A stretch of 22,039 nt of DNA, taken from positions 1-22,039 of the forward strand of contig CAYFME010000016.1 in NCBI GenBank assembly GCA_964344145.1, in the 5' to 3' direction. The translations under genes were made by a program, and so were the position numbers. The DNA is from JABJOE01 sp964344145 (GTDB taxonomy: Bacteria; Patescibacteriota; Patescibacteriia; UBA9934). The notes below the pieces were generated by a model that was not told the origin of the DNA, did not search any database, and saw only the letters and a program-made list of their open reading frames with translations. Below, piece after piece: positions 14,004-20,904 of this stretch (positions are counted from its first letter, which is position 1; every line of letters begins with the position of its first letter).

Positions 14004-15032
14004 CTATACTTGCGAAAATCCGCTTCCACACACCGTCTCGATCAAAGCGCGACAGACCTGGTACGGATCCATGTTCGCTGCTGGGCGACGATCTTCGAGA
14101 TATCCGTAACCGTTTTTCGATACATCCATTGGGATGCGAATCGATGCGCCACGATCACTCACGCCGAAACGAAACTCATTAATACTACATGTCTCATGTA
14201 ATCCTGTAAGACGTTCGTCGTTGAGATGGCCGTATGCAGCAATGTGTTGATTGTGGAACTGTCCAAGTTTTTGGCAGGCTTCTTCGATCACACGCAGTCC
14301 ACCCGGCTCACGCATGCGTTTTGTGCTGAAGTTCGTGTGCGCACCCGCCCCGTTCCAATCACCTTTCACCGGCTTTGGTGTCAGCGTTGCGCTCACACCG
14401 TAGTCTTCCGCAATACGATAGAGCAGCCAACGCGCGAACCAAATCTCATCAGAAACCTCAAGCGGTCCAAGAGGTCCGATTTGAAATTCCCATTGACCAG
14501 GCATGACCTCGGCATTAATTCCAGATAATGACAGGCCAGCATCCAAACAGACTTTCATGTGCGCCTCAACGATCTCACGACCGAACACTTCATCAGCGCC
14601 GACGCCGCAATAGTATCCACCCTGTGGCGCAGGGAATCCATTATCCGGCCATCCGAGGGGTTTGATCCCATCAAAGAAGGTGTACTCCTGCTCAATGCCG
14701 AACCACGACTCCTCCAATGCGAATCTCTCGGCAGTGGAGCGCAGTGCTGCGCGGGTGTTACTTTCGTGCACCGACTCATCCGGGTTGAACACTTCACACA
14801 TCACAAGTACATGACCGTCACCTCGAATGGGATCAACAATATACTTAACCGGCTTCAACCGGCAGTCGCTGGAAATCCCTTCTGCCTGCTCCGTGCTTGA
14901 TCCGTCAAATCCCCAAGACGGGAGATCGTCCAGTCTATGGACGGGTCCATTGATAATCTTCGACTTTGATCGAAGCGTCGCCGTAGGCTTTTTGCCATCG
15001 ATCCAAATATATTCGGCAATGGTTTTTTGCAT
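14004..15032 (-). CDS. glnII: Glutamine synthetase type II (eukaryote-like GSII)
   Basis: 342 aa, the size of GSII and far shorter than bacterial GSI (about 470 aa). It makes glutamine from glutamate, ammonia and ATP. AEYIWIDG (6-13), WGFDGSSTEQA (about 39-49), WFGIEQEYTFF, GINAEVMPGQWEFQIGP and NGAGAHTNFSTKRMR are the GSII signatures for the substrate and metal sites, and SDRGASIRIP near the C-terminus holds the catalytic Arg residues. The frame continues upstream to an ATG at 15110, but those 26 residues are non-conserved and MQKTIAEYIWIDG is the usual N-terminus, so the start is 15032. First gene of a seven-gene minus-strand operon of mostly envelope proteins. GSII is known mainly from eukaryotes and some bacteria and may be transferred here. 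Confidence 0.93.
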   Translation of the reverse strand: MQKTIAEYIWIDGKKPTATLRSKSKIINGPVHRLDDLPSWGFDGSSTEQAEGISSDCRLKPVKYIVDPIRGDGHVLVMCEVFNPDESVHESNTRAALRSTAERFALEESWFGIEQEYTFFDGIKPLGWPDNGFPAPQGGYYCGVGADEVFGREIVEAHMKVCLDAGLSLSGINAEVMPGQWEFQIGPLGPLEVSDEIWFARWLLYRIAEDYGVSATLTPKPVKGDWNGAGAHTNFSTKRMREPGGLRVIEEACQKLGQFHNQHIAAYGHLNDERLTGLHETCSINEFRFGVSDRGASIRIPMDVSKNGYGYLEDRRPAANMDPYQVCRALIETVCGSGFSQV

Positions 15033-15042
15033 ACTCTCGTTG

Positions 15043-15070
15043 ATTAAAGAAAAAGAAGCAGCTCTGTGCC
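15043..15070 (-). promoter_or_regulatory. Candidate promoter of the glnII operon
   Basis: Minus strand: GGCACA (15070-15065), 16 nt, TTTAAT (15048-15043), then 10 nt to the ATG at 15032. The -10 is one mismatch from consensus; the -35 matches only in its second half. The 15033-15249 gap otherwise shows no gene; an AGGAGG at 15074-15069 is too far from the ATG to serve as its ribosome site. Confidence 0.4.
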
Positions 15071-15249
15071 TCCTATAAAACAAAATCTGGCGATCGCGAG
15101 TGAATCGCAATGCCAGTAATCTGTCCGCTGGTTCTTTAGCAAGATTGTAGACGCGTAAAGTCGATTGATGACTTTTCGCAAACTCACTTTAGCATACAAG
15201 TACCTTTTTTATTGTGGATAAATTTCTTGAGGCTGAGCTCAATCAAGGA

Positions 15250-15278
15250 TTGACAATAAACCTTAAATCACTTACCTT
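15250..15278 (+). promoter_or_regulatory. Promoter of the GC-rich second M17 aminopeptidase
   Basis: TTGACA (15250-15255) exactly, 17 nt spacer, TACCTT (15273-15278). Transcription would start near 15285, leaving a leader of about 37 nt that contains GGAGA (15313-15317), 4 nt before the ATG at 15322. The promoter lies inside the upstream part of the open frame, which rules out the ATG at 15214 as the start from this promoter. Its form is close to the promoter at 20849-20877. Confidence 0.6.
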
Positions 15279-15321
15279 TTCGCCAGCCAGGCAACCTTCC
15301 CCTGCTTGGACTGGAGAGAAC

Positions 15322-16812
15322 ATGAAGGACACCCGCGTCCCGCCAGAGGGACCTCAGCGCGTGGCTTGGGTGGGTCGAACCATCGATGTCATGCTCAACC
15401 ACCCCGTCGAGGTCGAGCTCGTGGACAGCGCCAGTGGCGACCAGATCCTCTTCGAGAGCGGTCCGGCTTCCTCGGGCCACAAGCCCGGCACCACGACCAT
15501 GTTCGGCGGTGCGCACCGTGTGGAGCTCGGTCCGGCCGACAAGCCGCTGCGTGCGATGCAGCTCATGGCGATGATCGGCGAGGGCGTCGTCGACGCGTGG
15601 GACCGCAAGGCGAGGGTCATCTCGCTCACCGTCCCCGACGTCATGCTCGCCAGCGGCGACCTCGCCTTCGTCGGCATGGCCGTCAACAGCGCGCTGCTGG
15701 ACGCCGGCACGTACAAGACGAGCGACACGCGCTACACCGGTCCCATGCGCGTGGAGATCGTCGACGGGCAGCGGCTCGGCGACCGTGGTGTGCTGGAGAA
15801 GGGTCTCGAGCTGTCCCGCGCGGCCAACGTCGCGCGCTGGCTCACGGCCCAGCCGCGCAGCGTCCTGACGGTCGACACCTTCGCCGAGGTAGTGATCGAG
15901 ACCTTCACGGGTCTGGAGGGTTGCACGGTCTTGGAGCCGACGAGTGACCAGTACGCACGCATGGGCCTGATCAACGGCGTCGCCGCTGCGAGCGAGATCC
16001 CGCCGCGCGTCGTCGCCGTTCGCATCGATCCGCTCAGCGGTCCGACCGACAACGTCTGCGCCTACGTGGGCAAGGGTCTGGTCTACGACAGCGGTGGCTA
16101 CTGCCTCAAGCCCAAGGGTGGCCGCGGCATGAAGGGTGACAAGGGTGGGGCTGGCAGCGTCTTCGGCGCGGCCGTGCACGCCTCGCGACACCGCGACCAG
16201 CTCACGCAGTCGGTCGTCTACGTCTTCGCCATCACCATCAACATGATCGGTCCCAAGGGTGCCCTGCCCGACGACGTGTTCTGGTGCTACAGCGGCCACT
16301 CGGTCGAGATGGACAACACCGACGCTGAGGGCCGTCTCGCGCTCGCCGACGCCGGTGCCTGGATCTGCGACGAGCTGAAGCTCGGGAAGGGCGACCAGGT
16401 CTGCTTCGTGGCGACACTCACGGGCGCGGCTGTCGTCGCTCTGGGCAAGGCTGCGAGCGCGCTGCACCTCAAGGGCAGTCTCGATCGCCTCGACGAGGTC
16501 GGAGCGCTTGAGCAGCTCGGCATCGAGTCCGGTGACCACGTCAACGTCCTGCACGACGAGATCGACGCCGCCCTCTTGTTGGCCTCCGACATCGCGGACA
16601 TCAAGAACTCCAGCGGTGGCAAGTCCGACCGCGGGTCCTCACAGGGCTTCGCCTTCCTATGCCACTTCATGCCCAAGGACGTCGACGTCATGGAGCTCGA
16701 CATCGCCGGCAAGTCCGGTGACTTCTCCAAGACCCACGGCTTCCAGAAGGGCACGGCTCTGCCCGCCGGCACCTGGTTCATGGCAGCCCGCGAGGCCTCG
16801 CGAGCGTCCTGA
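15322..16812 (+). CDS. Second M17 leucyl aminopeptidase-like protein, GC-rich and possibly acquired
   Basis: 496 aa from the ATG at 15322, chosen because GGAGA sits just upstream, a promoter lies at 15250-15278, and the strong GC bias starts here; an in-frame ATG at 15214 would add 36 unlike residues. The metal site is intact: Lys251 and Asp256 in YVGKGLVYDSGG, Asp273 in MKGDKGGAGSVFG, Asp334, Glu336 and Arg338 in DNTDAEGRLALADA. FVATLTGAAVVALG and LDIAGKSG follow as in other M17 enzymes. The N-terminal domain (1-160) does not resemble that of the first PepA (5404-6909), so it is a distant paralogue or a transferred gene. Codon third positions are overwhelmingly G or C, with GTC, CTC, GAC and AAG dominating, unlike its neighbours. 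Stands alone, divergent from glnII. Peptide trimming in the cytoplasm is the likely activity. Confidence 0.92.
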   Translation: MKDTRVPPEGPQRVAWVGRTIDVMLNHPVEVELVDSASGDQILFESGPASSGHKPGTTTMFGGAHRVELGPADKPLRAMQLMAMIGEGVVDAWDRKARVISLTVPDVMLASGDLAFVGMAVNSALLDAGTYKTSDTRYTGPMRVEIVDGQRLGDRGVLEKGLELSRAANVARWLTAQPRSVLTVDTFAEVVIETFTGLEGCTVLEPTSDQYARMGLINGVAAASEIPPRVVAVRIDPLSGPTDNVCAYVGKGLVYDSGGYCLKPKGGRGMKGDKGGAGSVFGAAVHASRHRDQLTQSVVYVFAITINMIGPKGALPDDVFWCYSGHSVEMDNTDAEGRLALADAGAWICDELKLGKGDQVCFVATLTGAAVVALGKAASALHLKGSLDRLDEVGALEQLGIESGDHVNVLHDEIDAALLLASDIADIKNSSGGKSDRGSSQGFAFLCHFMPKDVDVMELDIAGKSGDFSKTHGFQKGTALPAGTWFMAAREASRAS

Positions 16813-17336
16813 CTCAGGCCACATCGTCTACCTCCTCGTCGTCTTCGGACGGCGGGGCGGTTGTGCTTTTGGCGAAAGTATGCAAGAGTGCCTCGGTACA
16901 CAGTGTTCGCAGCGTACACGTCGGAGCACCCCGGCTTTTGACGTTGAGAGTCGCTAGAGGATGTGGCAGAGAGAAGTGCAAGGTACGCCGACGGAAGCTG
17001 GAACCTGACAGCTGCCTTCGCAATACATCGGCCAGTTTCGCGCATGCGTCTCCTCCAACTGATGTAGGGGGAGGTCCAGCCCTCCTCCATTCACTTCTTT
17101 CTCTGCGGCCAGGGTCTGGCAAACCCATCTGCGTCTTTTACCAACGGTCAACGGGAGCGCTCACAGCCTCACCGGAAACCAAAAAGACGTGTCGGAGCGC
17201 TTGGCGGACGAGGCCACTCCGATATCCTACAGATCAACGGTTGGCGGTCCTGGTGAATCCGCTGTAATCCCGTGTCCTTGAATGGCTCGCCGAACACTGT
17301 TACCTCTTCCCCGGGCTCGAAAGAGACCCGGGGACA
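16813..17336. other. 524-bp GC-rich gap without a convincing gene
   Basis: Composition matches the preceding aminopeptidase gene. Frames on both strands give only atypical translations. The best candidate is a minus-strand 104-codon frame (17128-16814) ending in the acidic PSEDDEEVDDVA, but its codon use is mixed and no ribosome site precedes its ATG, so I do not call it. Short pairings such as CGGAG/CTCCG around 17193-17221 and the hairpin at 17309-17333 hint at an RNA, but I see no tRNA, tmRNA, RNase P or SRP signature. Possibilities are a long 3' UTR, an unrecognised small RNA, or the remnant of imported DNA. Confidence 0.5.
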
Positions 17337-17345
17337 TCACTTTTT
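17309..17345 (+). terminator. Terminator closing the GC-rich block
   Basis: CCCCGGG (17309-17315), CTC, GAAA tetraloop (17319-17322), GAG, bulged A, CCCGGGG (17327-17333). A T-run (17341-17345) follows after 7 nt. The stem of 7 plus 3 bp with a GNRA loop is very stable. It overlaps the end of the convergent FAD oxidoreductase gene, which has no T-run on its side. Confidence 0.65.
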
Positions 17346-18923
17346 AAAAGAGAAAAGAAGTTTGTCGATAAAGGCAAATGGCTTGAACAACAAAGGTGAC
17401 GCAGAAAAGCCAAACACTTTTGTACGTTCAGAACGTCCTTCCCTTTTTAAAATCTCGTTTGCACAACGAACACCCGCCTCCGCCGCCGCTTCCATCGAAT
17501 AGATGAACCGGTCTGTTTTTGTATATCCGGTTGCGAACAAAAGGTTTGAGACAGAAGTTGAAACTGATGGTTGGTCCTTAAATGAATTTGCATTATTGCT
17601 AAACTTTGGTTCCCACGATTCAAGACGTTCTGTCTTCTCGTCATAGACAAACGTATCCCACATATGGAACAACACGAGGCTGTCATGACTGATCTGCTTT
17701 CCATCAGCCATCGTAATGCTCGTGTGATACGACGTCGCCATTTGATCCATGACTTCATCAACCACTTCTTCGCGCGTGCAGGACGTGAACGGTTTTCCGT
17801 GAACCGTTCCAACAACATCGGTCTGACAAAGACCAACGGACAAAACAGACTTCACACGATCATCTGAACAGTACGTTTTGTCCCAAATCAGTGCCTCAGG
17901 TTCGATAATCAATGCCCAGGGTGTGTCCGGAAGATACAGAACGTTCTTTTTGTTCGTCGGATATTTGAATTCTTGATCAAGAAACAACTGAACAGACAAT
18001 TGCACTTGTCGACAGATTTCTGCCAAAGGAATCGTTCGCTGTAAGTCATCGTGACGATGCAAGTCTTTGTTTCTCTTTACGAGCTCTGCGATTGACTCAA
18101 CAGATAGCGCGCAAACGACGTGATCTGCCGTATCTTCAATCATTTCCCCACTCTCCAAGTTCTTCACGACCACACGTTTAATCTCGTCATCTTCAAGAAT
18201 CAGATCCTGAATCTCGTGCTGCCTCTTGATGGTCACATGTCCTGTCGACGTCAGATGCGCTTCCCACGGATCAAACCACGCATCATTCGTTGGTTTGTTC
18301 ATCACAAACAGCCCGTCAGATACTCCAAGGAATCCAGCAAATACGATTTTCATCATGCGCGCAACCACTGGAAAACTCATGTACGTTGGATCCATGCCAA
18401 GCACCGGGCCCCAAATGCGAACAACGTACTTACGCGCTTCATCTGAAAGGTCCGAACAAAAGTCTGTCCATCGAATGTGATCCATCGCGTTCATCCGTTC
18501 CTCACAGATCGAAACACAGTACAACGTCTTTTTCAGGATTTGCCACTTGTCTTTCCAAGAAAAGTTCGTGACCAATGGTCCTTGATCGCCTTCTTTTGGC
18601 AACACATACGCCGGTCCAGACTTCCGCGGGAACAAAAACGTCTTTATCTTCACGAGGTTGTCATAAATCGTCTTGCCACCGCCACTCGGGATGTCTTTCA
18701 AAAGATGTAGGAGATTCTTATAGCCCGTTCCGTACACGCGCCATGAGTACTCGACAGGATACGTTTTCTCGTCTTGCGTGTAATAAGAGCTGCGCGCGAG
18801 ACCTCCAAGAATGTCGTGCCGTTCGTACACAACAACATCCACCCCGCGTTTCGCGAGCTCGTGCGCGGTTGTCAAACCACCAATGCCTCCTCCGCAAACA
18901 ATGACCTTTGTTGATTTATCCAT
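17337..18923 (-). CDS. FAD-dependent amine oxidase / phytoene desaturase-like oxidoreductase
   Basis: 528 aa from the ATG at 18923. KVIVCGGGIGGLTTAHELAK (6-25) is the FAD-binding Rossmann element with G-x-G-x-x-G at 11-16, Glu34 ends the second strand (VVVYE), and DILGGLARS (37-45) is the GG motif of the amine oxidase superfamily. A C-terminal LLFATGYTKTDRFIYSMEAAAEAG is the second FAD-contacting segment. Members oxidise amines, carotenoid precursors or protein-bound groups; no isoprenoid gene is nearby, so the substrate is open. The frame extends to an ATG at 19046, but those 41 residues lie across the divergent promoter region and lack similarity. A TATACT box 6 nt before 18923 supports that start. 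Divergent from the secreted glycoside hydrolase by 58 nt. Confidence 0.86.
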   Translation of the reverse strand: MDKSTKVIVCGGGIGGLTTAHELAKRGVDVVVYERHDILGGLARSSYYTQDEKTYPVEYSWRVYGTGYKNLLHLLKDIPSGGGKTIYDNLVKIKTFLFPRKSGPAYVLPKEGDQGPLVTNFSWKDKWQILKKTLYCVSICEERMNAMDHIRWTDFCSDLSDEARKYVVRIWGPVLGMDPTYMSFPVVARMMKIVFAGFLGVSDGLFVMNKPTNDAWFDPWEAHLTSTGHVTIKRQHEIQDLILEDDEIKRVVVKNLESGEMIEDTADHVVCALSVESIAELVKRNKDLHRHDDLQRTIPLAEICRQVQLSVQLFLDQEFKYPTNKKNVLYLPDTPWALIIEPEALIWDKTYCSDDRVKSVLSVGLCQTDVVGTVHGKPFTSCTREEVVDEVMDQMATSYHTSITMADGKQISHDSLVLFHMWDTFVYDEKTERLESWEPKFSNNANSFKDQPSVSTSVSNLLFATGYTKTDRFIYSMEAAAEAGVRCANEILKREGRSERTKVFGFSASPLLFKPFAFIDKLLFSFKK

Positions 18924-18929
18924 AGATCG

Positions 18930-18957
18930 AGTATAACAAGGCGGTATGCGTGTTATG
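18930..18957 (-). promoter_or_regulatory. Promoter of the FAD oxidoreductase gene
   Basis: Minus strand: ATAACA (18957-18952), 16 nt, TATACT (18935-18930), then 6 nt to the ATG at 18923. The predicted start of transcription is at or next to the A of the ATG, so the message would be leaderless. Confidence 0.55.
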
Positions 18958-18961
18958 CTGT

Positions 18962-18970
18962 TGCTAAGAT
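18962..18970 (+). promoter_or_regulatory. Extended -10 promoter of the glycoside hydrolase gene
   Basis: TGCTAAGAT combines the TG extension with a TAAGAT box (18965-18970), 11 nt before the ATG at 18982. No -35 is evident, as is common for extended -10 promoters. Predicted leader of about 5 nt. Confidence 0.45.
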
Positions 18971-18981
18971 AAGCTAAATTT

Positions 18982-20829
18982 ATGCTACAACCTATTTCCT
19001 TATTCACCCTAGCGGCGACGCTTACGATTGCATCTGCACTATCCATGTCGACTATTGCAGATCGTACGTCGGGTTACATTCTCCTGCAAGTCGAGGAAAA
19101 CGGCGAGGCGTGGTACGTCTACCCCGACGACGGCAAGCGGTACTACATGGCTGACGGCTCTGAGGCATACTCCATCATGCGCGAGCTTGGCCTCGGTATC
19201 ACCGATGCAGATCTCTCTTTGATCCCTTCTGTCAGCACAACGGACGAGATGCAGTCTCAACCATCGATTTGTCAAACAAACAGCACGGCCGCACGCGTTG
19301 CAGGTCGTATTTTGTTGCAAGTTGAACAGCTTGGGGAGGCTTGGTATGTCTCGCCGGACAGTTGTCGACGTATTTACATGGCCGACGGTGACGACGCCTA
19401 CACGATTATGCGATACCTCGGGCTTGGTATCACGAACAATGACCTCGAGCAGATTCCTGTCGGCAGTCTTTCTGGATCAACCTCAGACGCTCCTTCTTCG
19501 TCAGATGCGTCTGACAAGACGTCGCTCTTTGCAACGATGGTTGCGTTTAATCCAAACGGCGGCTTCATCAACAGCATTCAAGATGATCTGGGTGACGGTT
19601 GGAGTGCGTTTATTGCGCAGGACGGTGCGCTGGATGAATATCTTGGAAGTACACAAGCACAGTTTGCTAAGTACATTGACTGGGCAGACTCAACAGGTTT
19701 TGCTATGGAGCGAGCGCTACCAGGATCGTTTGTATGGCATATGCAAGAGCCAACAGAGGGTGCCGAGTACGACTGGAGCGTGCCAGACTTAATTTTGCAA
19801 GCTGCCGGTGAGGCAAACATGGACATTGTGGCCGTCATCCATCCGTTCGCCGCTTGGGATCAGCCTGAGGTGACAGATTGTAGTGCCATTGACTTCGGTT
19901 ATTACGATTATAAGTCGGGTACACCGACAGATGGCGAGGCCTATGAAGCGTGGATTCGCGCAATGGTCGATCGCTATGACGGCGATGGCGTAAATGATAT
20001 GCCAGGCCTGACAAACAAGGTCGCCGGTTGGGAAGTTGGAAACGAACACGATGGAGGATGCCAAGGTAATCTCGATGATCCAGAAACTTACGTTGACCTT
20101 CTCTCCCTCACCTATTACTTGATTAAGAACGAGGACCCTGATGCAATTGTAGTAAACGGCGGCGCACTGTCACTCACAAGTACCAACCCAGAGGCAGCTG
20201 ACTACTGGGAGGACTTCTTCATACTTGGTGGGGGTGGATATACCGACGCCTTCAACTGGCACTACAACCGCGAGCGAAATGGCATGTCTCAGCCAGAAAT
20301 TTACATAGATCACCTTAATTATTCAAACGAATTGATGGACGAGTACCTTGGTTACCGTCTCCCGATGTGGATTACAGAATTCGGCACTTTCTCTGGCGAT
20401 GCTGAAGTCGGAGGCAAAGGCACGGTCTCGCAGTCTGAGGATGAGCAGGCCGCCTGGTATTTCCGCTACGCAATAACGGGATTTGAGGCTGGCGTTGAGA
20501 CCATCTTTGTCGATCTATACGGCGGTGACAATTCATCAATCGGTGGATCAGCGCTGTACAGCGATCAACGTGGCGAAGCTCGCCTATTCTTCAAGACACT
20601 CACAACGATCTCTGATCTACTCGATGGATTCGACGCAGCTGATAAGCTCGATGAGGGTCAATATGTCTTTGACGTTGATGGTCAGGATATCTATGCCCTC
20701 TGGGCGGACGATCTGCCAGACAATATCACCGGGACAGTAACTGTTATTGATTACGCTGGAGAAGAAAGCGAAATGGATGCCGATGATATCGAATACGACG
20801 AGGAAGCGCCTGTGTTCATCCTCCCATAG
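18982..20829 (+). CDS. Secreted clan-A glycoside hydrolase with tandem N-terminal repeats
   Basis: 615 aa. A signal peptide (about 1-26, ending STIADRTS) leads to two copies of a 52-residue module (31-82 and 108-160), a Ser-rich linker (160-180), then a TIM-barrel domain (about 183-550). Catalytic residues of clan-A hydrolases are visible: WEVGNEHDGG with acid/base Glu355 and PMWITEFGTF with nucleophile Glu466. HPFAAW (287-292) and FNWHYN (424-429) are typical barrel strands. GH5/GH39/GH113-type enzymes cleave beta-glycans; the substrate is unknown. A small C-terminal beta domain (about 558-615) with an acidic end follows. It would act outside the cell, perhaps on host, partner or own surface polysaccharide. 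Single gene, terminated by the hairpin at 20838-20869. Confidence 0.85.
   Translation: MLQPISLFTLAATLTIASALSMSTIADRTSGYILLQVEENGEAWYVYPDDGKRYYMADGSEAYSIMRELGLGITDADLSLIPSVSTTDEMQSQPSICQTNSTAARVAGRILLQVEQLGEAWYVSPDSCRRIYMADGDDAYTIMRYLGLGITNNDLEQIPVGSLSGSTSDAPSSSDASDKTSLFATMVAFNPNGGFINSIQDDLGDGWSAFIAQDGALDEYLGSTQAQFAKYIDWADSTGFAMERALPGSFVWHMQEPTEGAEYDWSVPDLILQAAGEANMDIVAVIHPFAAWDQPEVTDCSAIDFGYYDYKSGTPTDGEAYEAWIRAMVDRYDGDGVNDMPGLTNKVAGWEVGNEHDGGCQGNLDDPETYVDLLSLTYYLIKNEDPDAIVVNGGALSLTSTNPEAADYWEDFFILGGGGYTDAFNWHYNRERNGMSQPEIYIDHLNYSNELMDEYLGYRLPMWITEFGTFSGDAEVGGKGTVSQSEDEQAAWYFRYAITGFEAGVETIFVDLYGGDNSSIGGSALYSDQRGEARLFFKTLTTISDLLDGFDAADKLDEGQYVFDVDGQDIYALWADDLPDNITGTVTVIDYAGEESEMDADDIEYDEEAPVFILP
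19072..19227 (+). repeat. Tandem surface module, copy 1
   Basis: Protein residues 31-82 of the glycoside hydrolase, starting GYILLQVEENGEAWYVYPDD and continuing KRYYMADGSEAYSIMRELGLGI and DLSLIP. I recognise this as a module recurrent in exported CPR proteins; it is thought, without proof, to help attach them to the cell envelope. Confidence 0.8.
19303..19461 (+). repeat. Tandem surface module, copy 2
   Basis: Residues 108-160, starting GRILLQVEQLGEAWYVSPDS, then RRIYMADGDDAYTIMRYLGLGI and DLEQIP. It matches copy 1 at most positions of the ILLQVE, GEAWYV, YMADG, IMR.LGLGI and IP segments. A Cys appears in place of the Gly of copy 1's DGKR, so Cys97 of the linker and Cys128 could pair outside the cell; this is inference. 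Confidence 0.8.
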
Positions 20830-20837
20830 CGAAAAAT

Positions 20838-20869
20838 GACCGCGGTTATTGACGATCGTGGTCTTTTTT
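20838..20869 (+). terminator. Terminator of the glycoside hydrolase gene
   Basis: GACCGCG (20838-20844) pairs with CGTGGTC (20857-20863) through seven pairs including one G-U, loop of 12 nt, followed by six T (20864-20869). It starts 9 nt after the stop codon. The promoter of the next gene is embedded in its loop and right arm. Confidence 0.7.
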
Positions 20870-20877
20870 GATACGTT
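20849..20877 (+). promoter_or_regulatory. Promoter of the two-TM coiled-coil gene, overlapping the terminator
   Basis: TTGACG (20849-20854), 17 nt spacer, TACGTT (20872-20877) with a TG extension just before it (20869-20870). The leader would be about 21 nt and contains AGGA before the ATG at 20905. The pattern TTGAC-17-TAC(C/G)TT repeats that of the second aminopeptidase gene. Confidence 0.55.
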
Positions 20878-20904
20878 CATGAGCACCTTTCTCACAGGAC
20901 AGCG

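Noticed and set aside
15214..15321. Upstream start (ATG 15214) for the second aminopeptidase
   Set aside because: The promoter at 15250-15278 lies downstream of it and the added 36 residues are AT-rich and unlike the family; 15322 has GGAGA.
15268..16554. 428-codon minus-strand open frame opposite the second aminopeptidase
   Set aside because: Translation is Asp/Val/Arg/His-rich and low in complexity, the usual shadow of a GC-rich gene; the plus frame has all M17 motifs.
16287..17090. 267-codon minus-strand open frame across the aminopeptidase end
   Set aside because: Composition is that of a GC-rich antisense frame and no domain is recognisable.
16814..17128. 104-codon minus-strand frame with acidic C-terminus in the GC-rich gap
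   Set aside because: No ribosome site, mixed codon use and an implausible N-terminal half; kept only as a comment on the gap.
18924..19046. Upstream start (ATG 19046) for the FAD oxidoreductase
   Set aside because: It would overlap the signal-peptide codons of the divergent hydrolase and both promoters; similarity begins at 18923.
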